DNA from: JBBDQZ01 sp040905705
GTDB lineage: Bacteria > Bacteroidota > Rhodothermia > Balneolales > Natronogracilivirgulaceae
Direction: 5' to 3'
Assembly (NCBI GenBank): GCA_040905705.1
Contig: JBBDQZ010000029.1
Span: forward strand, 186,001 to 250,000
Length of the DNA stretch: 64,000 nucleotides
A program made the position numbers and the translations under genes. The notes beneath the pieces are model-generated. The model saw only the letters and a list, made by a program, of their open reading frames with translations. It was not told where the DNA came from and searched no databases. Positions 16,943 to 25,891 of the stretch are shown here, piece after piece (the first letter of the stretch is position 1; each line of letters begins with the position of its first letter).

Positions 16943-17803
16943 ATGACCCGTTCCCAAATCCATATTATTAAGGCCTCCGGTCTGAAGACGACGTTTTCCG
17001 AACAAAAATTACGGAACTCGCTGGAGCAGTCCGGGGCTACTGAAACACAGATTGAATCAGTGATTCGTGAGGTTTCCGGAATGTTGCATGATGGCATCAG
17101 CACAAAAAAAATATACCGGAAAGCTTATGAAATCTTGCGAAAATCGTCGTATTCCCAGGCCGCCCGTTACAAGTTGAAAAATGCGATCATGGAATTGGGG
17201 CCGTCAGGTTATCCTTTTGAAAAATATATAGGTGCCATTCTGGAGGAACAGGGATTCGAAACAAATGTAAGCGTAGAAACCCCTGGTCGATGTGTTACAC
17301 ATGAAATCGATGTAGTGGCACGTAAGAACAGGAAAGTTGTGTTGGTCGAATGCAAATTTCACAACCGTCCGGGAGTGAAGTGCGATGTCAAGATTCCCTT
17401 GTATATTCATTCACGTTTCAGGGATGTGGTTAAGGTCGAGGCTCAAAATGACCATAATCAATATGATGAGTATGAAGGGTGGATTGTTACCAATACCCGT
17501 TTTACAGAGGATGCATTGCAATATGGAAACTGTTCCGGGATGGTGATGATCGGATGGGATTATCCCCGGAAAACAAGCCTGAAGCACCGAATCGGCCTTT
17601 CCGGTCTTCATCCGTTGACGTGCCTGGGATCATTAAATCGAAGGGAAAAGGATTTTCTGCTGCAAAAAGGGGTGGTTTTGTGCCGGCATATTATGAAAAG
17701 GCGCGATTTGCTTGGAGAACTTGGCCTTTCGGTATCCCGGATAGACAAGGTCCTGGGAGAGTGCAATGAATTAGTGCATATGCTGGGGGTACCGGCGGAT
17801 TAG
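16943..17803 (+). CDS. ATP-cone domain fused to a PD-(D/E)XK (Mrr-like) nuclease domain
   Basis: Residues about 5-92 match the ATP-cone, the nucleotide-sensing domain of ribonucleotide reductases and NrdR (IIKASGLKTTFSEQKLRNSL, KKIYRKAYEIL, YKLKNAIMELGPSGYPFEKY). Residues about 93-190 look like a restriction-type endonuclease fold: a Glu in PFEKYIGAIL, HEIDVVARK with the metal Asp near 121-124, and VLVECKFH with E-x-K near 134-138. A helical basic C-terminus follows (about 230-286). A nucleotide-regulated DNA nuclease is inferred. There is no methyltransferase or helicase partner, so it is not a classical restriction system here. Confidence 0.75.
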   Translation: MTRSQIHIIKASGLKTTFSEQKLRNSLEQSGATETQIESVIREVSGMLHDGISTKKIYRKAYEILRKSSYSQAARYKLKNAIMELGPSGYPFEKYIGAILEEQGFETNVSVETPGRCVTHEIDVVARKNRKVVLVECKFHNRPGVKCDVKIPLYIHSRFRDVVKVEAQNDHNQYDEYEGWIVTNTRFTEDALQYGNCSGMVMIGWDYPRKTSLKHRIGLSGLHPLTCLGSLNRREKDFLLQKGVVLCRHIMKRRDLLGELGLSVSRIDKVLGECNELVHMLGVPAD

Positions 17804-17989
17804 GCGAAAGGGAGAAATGGAATAAGACGAATTGGGTATGTTGAACTGAATAAATGTTACATATAAGACAGATCCGGTAGGGGAATCCGTTTTGCAAGAG
17901 CAAATAAGTTGGAAATTCGAGTTATTGCCGATATAACGGAAAGCCAGATCAGATATAATAACAGCAACTGTTGAAAAGGTAGTAATATT

Positions 17990-20900
17990 TTGAATTATAA
18001 GGCACTTTCAGATACTTTTTCCGAAACATTTGATCACGTCCCGATCCGGTGGCGTTTGATCTCGATACTGCTTATGATCGCAGCCCTGCAATCGTGTCGT
18101 ACTCCGGAATCTGTTGTAACGCCGGACCCTGATATCGTGGATCCGGACGTACGTTCGATCAGGGGATCTGTTAACCTATTACTGGACGAGATCTATGCAA
18201 CCGGGAATCCCACAGCCCTTCCTCCGGGAGTATGGGTGGAGCGCATCGATATAGATGATGAAAACCGGATCATCGATATTTATTTCAATTCCAGACTTTC
18301 TTATGTGCCGATGCGGAAACCCGTCACCGAAGAACTGTACCGGATGCTCAACGATCAGCTGGCACGAAAGTACCGCAATTATACGGTCACACTCTATTCA
18401 CTTGATGAACCTGTTGAGAATCTGATTCCCAATATTTATCGCGGATCCGAGGATGTGTACGACCGGCAGCGCATGCCCTATGCCGATGAACGCCGGCCGC
18501 GCCCTGTCGTTCATCGGGACGATCGCCATTTTGTACCGCAACAGGGTTTGGAAGGGCGTCAGATTGCTTTATGGCACAGTCACGGCTGGTATTACAATCA
18601 GCAAAAGAAAAGATGGGAGTGGCAGCGTCCTCGCCTGTTTCAGACCGTCGAAGACCTGCTGTCGATGTCGTTTACCATTCCGTATCTGATTCCGATGCTT
18701 GAGAATGCCGGTGCCTACGTATGGATTCCGAGGGAACGGGATCTGCAAAGTAACGAAGTAATTGTGGATTTTGACAGTTCCTCCGGTAACAGCAGGGTGA
18801 TAACCCGCGGGAATAGAACGGACGGTGTGGATCAAGAGGGTGGAGTGACGGATGAAGCGGTGAGAGTTGAAACGGGAGAGGAGACGGAAGTTGCGGCCCC
18901 TCCCACTCCGAATGATGAATGGCTTGCTGGCGGGCCGGGGTTTGCCATAGGTTCCCCTCCCTATAAAGAGGGTGTAAATCCTTTCCAACAAGGCTCATAT
19001 CGCTATCACACGTCATCAGGAGACGGAGAGGCTTATGTGCAATGGGTTCCGGACATCCCTGAAAAAGGGGAATATGCTGTATATATCTCCTATGTTTCCC
19101 TGGAACGATCCGCGGATGATGCTTACTACTCGGTTTATCACCGGGGTGGACGGGCTGATTTTACGGTCAATCAGACTATTGGAGGAGGGACATGGGTCTA
19201 TCTCGGTCACTTTGAATTTGAGGAAGGCGTGAATCCGGAGCAGGGCAGGGTGGAATTGTCCAATTATAGCCGGCGCCGCTCGGTTATTACCGCCGATGCC
19301 GTACGGTTTGGCGGCGGTATGGGTAATATTGAACGGGAAGGACAAACCGGCGGCCGTCCGCGTTATCTGGAGGCTGCGCGGTACTATATGCAGTATGCCG
19401 GAATGCCTGATTCATTGGTCTATGGCCTGAGTGAGGGGGAATCGGATATTATTGATGATTATCAGGGCCGTGGTGAGTGGGTCAATTATCTCAAAGGAGC
19501 GCCATACGGACCGAACAAGGACCGCCGTACTGCCGGGCTGGGTGTTCCTGTTGATCTGTCGATGGCTTTTCATACCGATGCCGGCATCACCCGGAACGAT
19601 ACGACGGTGGGAACGCTCCTGATCTACAGTATAGAGGACCTCGATTCCCTCCGGAATTATCCGGATCTGATCTCCCGTCTTGCCAACCGCGATTTTGCCG
19701 ACATTCTGCAGACGGAAATTGTGGGCGGGATTCGTTCCACCTGGGATCCGGCCTGGAACCGGCGGCACTTGCTCAATAGTATGTACAGCGAAGCTCTTCG
19801 CCCCAATGTACCCGCTGTTTTGCTTGAGTTGCTTTCGCATCAGAATTTTACGGATATGCAATTTGCTCTCGACCCACGCTTCCGTTTTGACGTTAGCCGG
19901 ATGATTTACAAAGCCATGCTCAAATTTGTCGCCGACCGGTACAGGCTCGACTATGTGGTGCAGCCGTTGCCGGTCAGCCATTTCCGTGCCATCCCCCGGG
20001 GTTCCACTAAGGTCTTATTGCGATGGAAGCCCGTATCAGATTCCCTGGAAGCGACGGCTGATCCCGACCGCTATATTGTATACACAAAGAAGGGAGATGG
20101 CCCGTTTGATAACGGGAGGCCGGTTGATCAACCTGAAATAGTTATCCGGGATCTGGATCCGGGGGAGATATATCGCTTTAAAGTGGTGGCGGTCAATGAT
20201 GGCGGGAAAAGCTTTCCGTCGGAGACCCTGGCCGTGTCGATGCCCGGGTCACCGGCCGATGCACCTCGACGGCCGGTGCTCATAGTGAATGGCTTTGAAA
20301 GGATTTCCGGCCCGGCGATAGTCGATGAGACGGAATTCAGGGGATTTACCGGTTTTTTCGACGGCGGGGTACCGGACCGCTACGACATTCAGTTTACCGG
20401 TAATCAGTTTGATTTCCATCCCGATTCGGAGTGGCGAAGCAATGACGCGCCGGGGCACGGTGCGAGCTATGCCGATTTTGAAACGCGGGTGGTACCCGGA
20501 AACAGCTTCGATTTCCCGGTGGTCTACGGGGAAGCGTTGACCGCACTCGGGGTCCCGTTTGTATCAGCTTCGGTGGCATCAGTGCGGGACCGGCAGGTGG
20601 ATATGAACGATTTCGATGCCGTAATCCTGATCCTGGGCAATCAGAAAACAACGCTCTGGCCGAAGCACAGGCATGTGGGCCGCGATCCGGAATTTCAGGT
20701 ATTCCCGCTGCGGCTGAGGCAGGAGATTGAGCGGTATCTGGCGCTGGGAGGCCGGATGTTTATCAGTGGCGCTTATGTGGGCACCGATGCGGTCGACCGG
20801 GTGCATGATGATCCTGAGGCCCTCGCGTTTATTCGCGAGACGTTACGTTTTACCCATGAAACCAACCATGCCGTTCGAACCGGCCATGTTCGTTCGGTCT

Positions 20901-21286
20901 CGGATTCCCTGTTGCCGGCCGGTACCCGATTTATGTTTAACACAACCTATCATCCTGATATCTATACAGTGGACGCGCCCGATGCAATTGAACCGTACGG
21001 ACAGCTGCGGAGGGCAGGGGAGAATGGGTATGCTGTGGAAGATGATTTTCCCGAAACAGAAGTTGACAGAAGGGAGGCAGAGACCGGTACTTTCCGGAAC
21101 AGGTTGACGCCATCCGGTCCCGAAACCCTTATCCGGTACGAAGAAAACCATTTTAGCGCCGGTGTCGGATTTCGCACCGATCATCATGCCGTGGTCACTT
21201 TCGGTTTTCCCTTTGAGACCATAGTGGATGCTTCGGAACGACAAGAGGTTCTTGCCGGCATATTGAAATATCTTGGTATTTTATGA
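17990..21286 (+). CDS. large lipoprotein: amidase-like catalytic domain with golvesin-like and FN3 modules
   Basis: Of the kind often annotated xanthan lyase or N-acetylmuramoyl-L-alanine amidase in Bacteroidota. A hydrophobic segment ending LQSC gives a lipobox (Cys near residue 36). An amidase_3-like zinc site seems split around an insert: WHSHGWYY near 195, then a golvesin-like beta domain (about 330-440), then AFHTDAG near 527 and LLELLSHQNF near 615. An FN3 domain follows (about 670-755), then a 340-residue C-terminal region with a Rossmann-like segment (DFDAVILILGNQ). Peptidoglycan cleavage is an inference. Start is TTG 17990; no ATG lies before the signal sequence. Its TGA overlaps the next ORF as ATGA. 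Confidence 0.72.
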   Translation: MNYKALSDTFSETFDHVPIRWRLISILLMIAALQSCRTPESVVTPDPDIVDPDVRSIRGSVNLLLDEIYATGNPTALPPGVWVERIDIDDENRIIDIYFNSRLSYVPMRKPVTEELYRMLNDQLARKYRNYTVTLYSLDEPVENLIPNIYRGSEDVYDRQRMPYADERRPRPVVHRDDRHFVPQQGLEGRQIALWHSHGWYYNQQKKRWEWQRPRLFQTVEDLLSMSFTIPYLIPMLENAGAYVWIPRERDLQSNEVIVDFDSSSGNSRVITRGNRTDGVDQEGGVTDEAVRVETGEETEVAAPPTPNDEWLAGGPGFAIGSPPYKEGVNPFQQGSYRYHTSSGDGEAYVQWVPDIPEKGEYAVYISYVSLERSADDAYYSVYHRGGRADFTVNQTIGGGTWVYLGHFEFEEGVNPEQGRVELSNYSRRRSVITADAVRFGGGMGNIEREGQTGGRPRYLEAARYYMQYAGMPDSLVYGLSEGESDIIDDYQGRGEWVNYLKGAPYGPNKDRRTAGLGVPVDLSMAFHTDAGITRNDTTVGTLLIYSIEDLDSLRNYPDLISRLANRDFADILQTEIVGGIRSTWDPAWNRRHLLNSMYSEALRPNVPAVLLELLSHQNFTDMQFALDPRFRFDVSRMIYKAMLKFVADRYRLDYVVQPLPVSHFRAIPRGSTKVLLRWKPVSDSLEATADPDRYIVYTKKGDGPFDNGRPVDQPEIVIRDLDPGEIYRFKVVAVNDGGKSFPSETLAVSMPGSPADAPRRPVLIVNGFERISGPAIVDETEFRGFTGFFDGGVPDRYDIQFTGNQFDFHPDSEWRSNDAPGHGASYADFETRVVPGNSFDFPVVYGEALTALGVPFVSASVASVRDRQVDMNDFDAVILILGNQKTTLWPKHRHVGRDPEFQVFPLRLRQEIERYLALGGRMFISGAYVGTDAVDRVHDDPEALAFIRETLRFTHETNHAVRTGHVRSVSDSLLPAGTRFMFNTTYHPDIYTVDAPDAIEPYGQLRRAGENGYAVEDDFPETEVDRREAETGTFRNRLTPSGPETLIRYEENHFSAGVGFRTDHHAVVTFGFPFETIVDASERQEVLAGILKYLGIL

Positions 21287-21357
21287 AATCGGTTGTTTTT
21301 AAATTTATTTTCACATTATCTATGCTACTAACTTATGTGTCAACAAGTTATGCATAG
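21283..21357 (+). other. 24-codon signal-peptide ORF ending in an in-frame amber codon
   Basis: ATG 21283 overlaps the stop of the preceding gene (ATGA) and opens a textbook Sec signal peptide: MKSVV, a hydrophobic core (FIFTLSMLLTYV), then STSYA. Codon 25 is TAG at 21355-21357, exactly where signal peptidase would cut. The frame continues open in register into the next feature, 12 codons before its first ATG. This is best read as the original 5' end of that gene, now separated from it by one nonsense codon, or by a one-base sequencing error. Confidence 0.75.
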
Positions 21358-21393
21358 AAGTCATATCTGAATGAGAGCATCTCTTCGAATGCC

Positions 21394-22248
21394 ATGACCA
21401 TCATGGATGTGGATGCTGGTGACTGGGTAGAGTTAAATACCATACATTTTATAGACGCACAAACCGGCTGGGCGGCCGGACAATCGGGTACGCTGCTATA
21501 CACCGGTGATGGCGGACAGACCTGGCATAGTGGAATGAGCCTCAGCCAGCATGCATACCATTCGCTCCATTTTACCGATGCCGGAACCGGCTGGGCGGCT
21601 GGCGATGGAGGCACCCTCATGCAATACACACAGGAACTGACGCTTATCAGTCCGACCCTGTCATCACCCGACGATGGCGCTGATGAATTGAATGCACCAC
21701 CCGAACTCCAATGGGAGCCGGTTGATGATGCGACGGCCTACCGGTTGCAGATTTCACGCTCCTATGCGTTCAATACCCGCCGGGTTGACACTTCCGGAAT
21801 CACGTCTACATTGTTTAATCCGGACGGCCTGCTTGATGATGGCACCTGGTACTGGCGGGTGAGCGGTCGCAACGAAGAGGGCACAAGCGCCTGGTCTCCG
21901 GTGCGCCGCTTCACCATCGCCGAGGTGACGTCGGCGCAACCCGACCCGGCCGACCTGCCACAGCGTTTCGCACTTCATCATAACTACCCGAACCCCTTCA
22001 ACCCGGCCACGGTGATCCGCTATGAGCTGCCCCGGACGAGCGAAGTACGCCTGGAGGTGTTCGACTTGTTGGGCCGGCGTGTGGCCACGCTGGTGGACGG
22101 GCCGGTTCAGGCCGGGCGCCATGAAGCCCACTTCAATGCAAGCCGTCTCTCCAGTGGTGTGTATCTGTATCGTCTGCAGGCCGGCTCTACGGCCAGCTCA
22201 CAAAGGAACGATTTTGTCCAGATCCGGCGCATGACCGTGATTAAGTAG
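21394..22248 (+). CDS. YCF48/BNR-repeat protein with T9SS type A sorting domain (interrupted 5' end)
   Basis: From the first ATG after the amber codon the product is 284 aa. Two YCF48-like repeats come first (HFIDAQTGWAAGQSGTLLYT and HFTDAGTGWAAGDGGTLMQY). A fibronectin-like domain follows (about residues 85-180, ending WYWRVSGRNEEGTSAWSP). The last 90 residues are a type IX sorting domain: HNYPNPFNPATVIRYELP, VFDLLGRRVATLVDG, SSGVYLYRLQAG. Such cargo needs a Sec signal, which this ORF lacks; a perfect one lies in frame upstream behind the TAG. It is likely a recent pseudogene or a sequencing artefact. The 3' half is visibly GC-richer than most of the window. Confidence 0.75.
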   Translation: MTIMDVDAGDWVELNTIHFIDAQTGWAAGQSGTLLYTGDGGQTWHSGMSLSQHAYHSLHFTDAGTGWAAGDGGTLMQYTQELTLISPTLSSPDDGADELNAPPELQWEPVDDATAYRLQISRSYAFNTRRVDTSGITSTLFNPDGLLDDGTWYWRVSGRNEEGTSAWSPVRRFTIAEVTSAQPDPADLPQRFALHHNYPNPFNPATVIRYELPRTSEVRLEVFDLLGRRVATLVDGPVQAGRHEAHFNASRLSSGVYLYRLQAGSTASSQRNDFVQIRRMTVIK

Positions 22249-22318
22249 GCAGAAGCAGACAAAACAGTTTCGGAGCCATCACGCTCAAATAAACTCTATA
22301 TAGCTGAACAGTCTCCTG

Positions 22319-23146
22319 CTATGGCAGCCATGGGTATTTCCGGAAATCCGGTTTGCGTTTTTCCAAATAGGCGTTTTTTCCTTCCCGGCCCTCTTCACTC
22401 ATATAGTAAAGCAAGGTGGCGTTGCCGGCCAGCTCCTGAATGCCCGCCTGGCCGTCGATGGCGGCATTGAAAGCCGATTTCAGGCACCGGATGGCGATCG
22501 GGCTTTTTTCCAGTATCTCCTGTGCCCATTGCACACCTTCGTCCTCCAGCCGGTCGACCGGGACCACTTTATTCACCAGTCCCATACTCTCGGCTTCAGT
22601 GGCGTTATATTGACGGCAGAGGTACCAGATTTCTCGCGCTTTTTTCTGCCCGACGATCGAAGCCAGGTAACCGGAGCCGAATCCGCCGTCGAAACTGCCC
22701 ACTTTGGGACCGGTCTGACCGAATACCGCATTTTCCGCTGCGATGGTAAGGTCGCAGATGACGTGCAGCACATGCCCGCCGCCAATGGCGTATCCCGCAA
22801 CAAGGGCGATCACCGGCTTGGGCATGGAACGGATCAGTCGCTGCAGATCCAGCACATTCAATCTCGGAATCCCGTCATCGCCCACATATCCGGCATCCCC
22901 GCGTATTTTCTGATCCCCTCCAGAACAAAACGCATATTTTCCATCTTTCGCCGGCCCTTCACCGGTCAGCAGAACCACACCGATCCCGGTGTCTTCCCGT
23001 GCGTCGGCAAAGGCTTCGTACATTTCGAAAATTGTTTGAGGACGGAAGGCATTGCGCACTTCCGGACGGTTGAACGCGATTCGCGCGATCCCGTCCGCTT
23101 TTTTATAGGTGATGTCTTTAAATGGTTTAACGGTTTTCCAGTTCAT
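22319..23146 (-). CDS. menB: 1,4-dihydroxy-2-naphthoyl-CoA synthase
   Basis: Crotonase-superfamily enzyme that cyclises o-succinylbenzoyl-CoA to DHNA-CoA. The 275-aa length is normal for MenB. Visible features are FNRPEVRNAFRP near the N-terminus, CSGGDQKIRGDAGY in the active-site loop, GYAIGGGHVLHVICDL for the oxyanion region, FGQTGPKVGSFDGGFGS and the C-terminal GKNAYLEKRKPDF. It is the last gene of the menF-D-H-B set, 103 bp downstream of menH. The next enzymes of the pathway (MenA) and the earlier MenC/MenE are encoded beyond a 12-kb block to the left. Confidence 0.95.
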   Translation of the reverse strand: MNWKTVKPFKDITYKKADGIARIAFNRPEVRNAFRPQTIFEMYEAFADAREDTGIGVVLLTGEGPAKDGKYAFCSGGDQKIRGDAGYVGDDGIPRLNVLDLQRLIRSMPKPVIALVAGYAIGGGHVLHVICDLTIAAENAVFGQTGPKVGSFDGGFGSGYLASIVGQKKAREIWYLCRQYNATEAESMGLVNKVVPVDRLEDEGVQWAQEILEKSPIAIRCLKSAFNAAIDGQAGIQELAGNATLLYYMSEEGREGKNAYLEKRKPDFRKYPWLP

Positions 23147-23249
23147 AATGGCAAGGGATTAATGGAATGGTGACGCATGTGATTATTGTGTTCCCGAAAC
23201 GTGGCTTTGTGATGGTTTCATCCGGATAAATCATGATGATATATTCGAT

Positions 23250-24116
23250 TTATGATATGTTCGACAAAAATGACGAAACATGCTCAAGATACGCATCCGG
23301 TGCATCGATATGTACCCGGTGTGCTGCATGGGAAACGATTTCGTGCCGTGCATTTGGCAGATGCGTTTTTATACGCTGTGCAAGCGAACAAAATTTTTGA
23401 TCGCGGGACCCGGTGATCAACAGTACGGGACATTTCAGCCGGTCAATCCGGTCCCACACCGAAGGCATGACCCCGGTTCCGAAGTCTGTGAGCCAGCGGG
23501 CCATGAGTTTAGGATCGCGGGATTGATGGATAGCGGCCAGTTTTTTAACGCGTGTGTTCAGTGAAGCGGGATTTAAGGCGCTGGAAGGGGAGGCAAATAG
23601 AGAATTTTGCTCCCATTCTTTCAGAAATGCGGGATAATCCCTGAGAATCGCTTTTGCCTGTTTTTTATCCTGATGCATTCGTTGCTTGCGTTCCGCCGCA
23701 TCAACGATTCCGGCCGTACTGCTTTCAAATATGAGTCCCAGCGGTTGATCCGGATATCGAACCGCCCAAGAGAGCGCCAGTCGTCCACCCATGCTGTAAC
23801 CCAGCACGAACGAGCGTTGATGCAGATGAATTTGAATGACATGTTGTAATCCTTCACACAACGTTTCAACATCAAAAACGGCAGCATCGGATGTATATGT
23901 GCTTGCGTCAAGGCCGTTCCCTGGAGCGCATGTAATCTCCAGCGTGACCGGATTTACTGACTTTTGAAGATGAGGAATCAGGTGAAGGAACTGCTCTCCG
24001 GAACCCATAAAACCGTGTAAAAACAACAGATCATTTCGGTCCGGATGATTCCCGTATCTATGTAGAATAAATATCAGGTGTTTATATTTAACCTTTTGTT
24101 CTGCAAAATAATACAT
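23250..24116 (-). CDS. menH: alpha/beta hydrolase, probable SHCHC synthase MenH
   Basis: In menaquinone synthesis MenH eliminates pyruvate from SEPHCHC to give SHCHC. The alpha/beta-hydrolase fold shows the oxyanion segment LFLHGFMGSGEQF, the nucleophile elbow GYSMGGR near residue 108, an Asp in GSRDQKF near 237, and His in SHAAHRVHIDAP near 265. At 288 aa it is slightly longer than usual, with about 25 extra N-terminal residues (MYYFAEQKVKYK...), so the true start may be further in. Its place between menD and menB supports MenH over a generic hydrolase. Confidence 0.82.
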   Translation of the reverse strand: MYYFAEQKVKYKHLIFILHRYGNHPDRNDLLFLHGFMGSGEQFLHLIPHLQKSVNPVTLEITCAPGNGLDASTYTSDAAVFDVETLCEGLQHVIQIHLHQRSFVLGYSMGGRLALSWAVRYPDQPLGLIFESSTAGIVDAAERKQRMHQDKKQAKAILRDYPAFLKEWEQNSLFASPSSALNPASLNTRVKKLAAIHQSRDPKLMARWLTDFGTGVMPSVWDRIDRLKCPVLLITGSRDQKFCSLAQRIKTHLPNARHEIVSHAAHRVHIDAPDAYLEHVSSFLSNIS

Positions 24117-24202
24117 TTAATGTGTTGTTGCGCAATGGACGCGGGTTTAAACAGGCATATGTCGCCTGCATGGCGAAAAACAGAATCAGTTGATTCATTG
24201 TA

Positions 24203-25891
24203 CTAAAGGGTGCTTCGCAGTTTCATGGATGCCTCCGCGTCGGTTCGGCATTCCAGTATCCCGGTGTGCCGGGGACCCAGCTTTTCCCAGGATTCATTAA
24301 GCCGATCCGGTGTATCCGCATGTTCAAAGGGCACATCATGTGCCCTTGCGATTTCTGGAATATTGACCTGCTGCGGTGTTTCAAAAAAACGGATGTATTG
24401 TTCGTCTTTATTTTCAAAGGGCAGCATACGGAAAATCGTTCCCCCGCGGTTGTTAACGACCACGATCTTCAGGCGGATATTGCGGGACATCAGATTGTTC
24501 AAGGCTGTGACGTCATGCAAAAAAGCCAGATCACCCGTAAATAATACGGTCGGTTTGCCACTTGCAAGGGCTGCTCCGATCGCTGTCGAGGTCACTCCGT
24601 CAATTCCGCTTGCACCCCGGTTAACAATGGCCTGCAGTTTGGTAACGGCCTGCTCTGGTCCGAAAAGCAGGTAATCCCTGATGGGGAACGAGTTTGAAAG
24701 CACAATTCGGGTGTCGGGTTGGTTCAGGACAAGAGGCAGCAGCCGGTCGTAAACATGGGCGTCCGTGAACCTTTTTTGATGGTCAAGTTTCTTTCGTTGC
24801 TCTCCCTCCGCCTGAACGGATTGGCTGGCCCATAATGCTTCATACTCCGTAACAGGCTCCGGATCAGGAAGATTTCTCTTCCAGTTATACTGAGATAATA
24901 ATCCGGATATCCGGTGTGTAACGGAAAGGGATGCATCCGGGTGATCGGGGTGGCCTTTGAATACAAACTGGGGGACGCTCCACTGCTTCAAAGCCGAGAT
25001 TGTGGGGTGGTGAACTGGGTCGCCGCCGGTACGCAAGATCAGGTCGGGAGCCATGAATTCGATAGCATCGGTATGGCTCAGTATCAGTGGATGTTTGGTG
25101 ATCCCGTGTGGAAAACCACCGGTTTCACACAGAACCGGGATACGGCCGTAACGACACCATGTATAAAAGGCTGGAAGATCAGGAGTGTCCGGCCCGGCTA
25201 CTACAAGGGGGCGGCGGGCACTGGCAAGCATCTGAAGAAACTCGCCTGGAAGCGGCCGTGATGGTTCCTTAACGGTACCCGAAATAGACGCATCTGCCGG
25301 TTTAGAGCTGTACGCCCTGACACAGCGCATGATCTGCTCGTCGGACGGTTCCAGCGGTTTGCGAAAGGGCAGATTAATATGAACCGGCCCGCCTTTGGTG
25401 GTGGAAAAATCAACCGCCTGCATTCCAAGCCGCTCCAGTCGCCGGAAATCCTCCTCATTCTCCAAAGCTTCACCGGTATCAAAAAAGAAGACCGGATAAT
25501 CTCCAAAAATTTTGATTTGATCGATGGTTTGTGACGCTCCGATTGCCCGCATATGTGGCGGACGGTCTGCAGAAAGAACGATCATAGGTACTGACGACAT
25601 GCGTGCTTCCACAACGGCAGGAAAGGCGTTGGCCACCGCCGTTCCGGAGGTGCAGGCAAAAAGTGCGGGTACTTTGGCCGTTTTACCTGCTCCCAGTGCC
25701 ATATAAGCTGCCGACCGCTCGTCCAGCACGGCATGGCATTGTATATCGGGATGATGTACCAGTGCCAGTACCAGCGGTGTTGATCGTGATCCGGGACTGA
25801 TAAATGCTTGTTGTACGCCTTGACGGCAAAGCGCATTGACAAGATGATAACTCCATCTGAACAAGAGTCCCGCAGTATCAATCAATGGCAT
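24203..25891 (-). CDS. menD: SEPHCHC synthase MenD
   Basis: Thiamine-diphosphate enzyme that adds decarboxylated 2-oxoglutarate to isochorismate, the first committed menaquinone step. The chosen ATG at 25891 (MPLIDTAGLLFRWSYHL) overlaps the menF end by 14 bp and gives 562 aa; an in-frame ATG at 25984 would reach 107 bp into menF. Motifs: FISPGSRSTPLVLAL near the N-terminus, ACTSGTAVANAFPAVVEA, and the ThDP/metal region GDLAFLHDVTALNN followed by VVNNRGGTIF near the C-terminus. Co-directional with menF (upstream) and menH (86 bp downstream). Confidence 0.93.
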   Translation of the reverse strand: MPLIDTAGLLFRWSYHLVNALCRQGVQQAFISPGSRSTPLVLALVHHPDIQCHAVLDERSAAYMALGAGKTAKVPALFACTSGTAVANAFPAVVEARMSSVPMIVLSADRPPHMRAIGASQTIDQIKIFGDYPVFFFDTGEALENEEDFRRLERLGMQAVDFSTTKGGPVHINLPFRKPLEPSDEQIMRCVRAYSSKPADASISGTVKEPSRPLPGEFLQMLASARRPLVVAGPDTPDLPAFYTWCRYGRIPVLCETGGFPHGITKHPLILSHTDAIEFMAPDLILRTGGDPVHHPTISALKQWSVPQFVFKGHPDHPDASLSVTHRISGLLSQYNWKRNLPDPEPVTEYEALWASQSVQAEGEQRKKLDHQKRFTDAHVYDRLLPLVLNQPDTRIVLSNSFPIRDYLLFGPEQAVTKLQAIVNRGASGIDGVTSTAIGAALASGKPTVLFTGDLAFLHDVTALNNLMSRNIRLKIVVVNNRGGTIFRMLPFENKDEQYIRFFETPQQVNIPEIARAHDVPFEHADTPDRLNESWEKLGPRHTGILECRTDAEASMKLRSTL

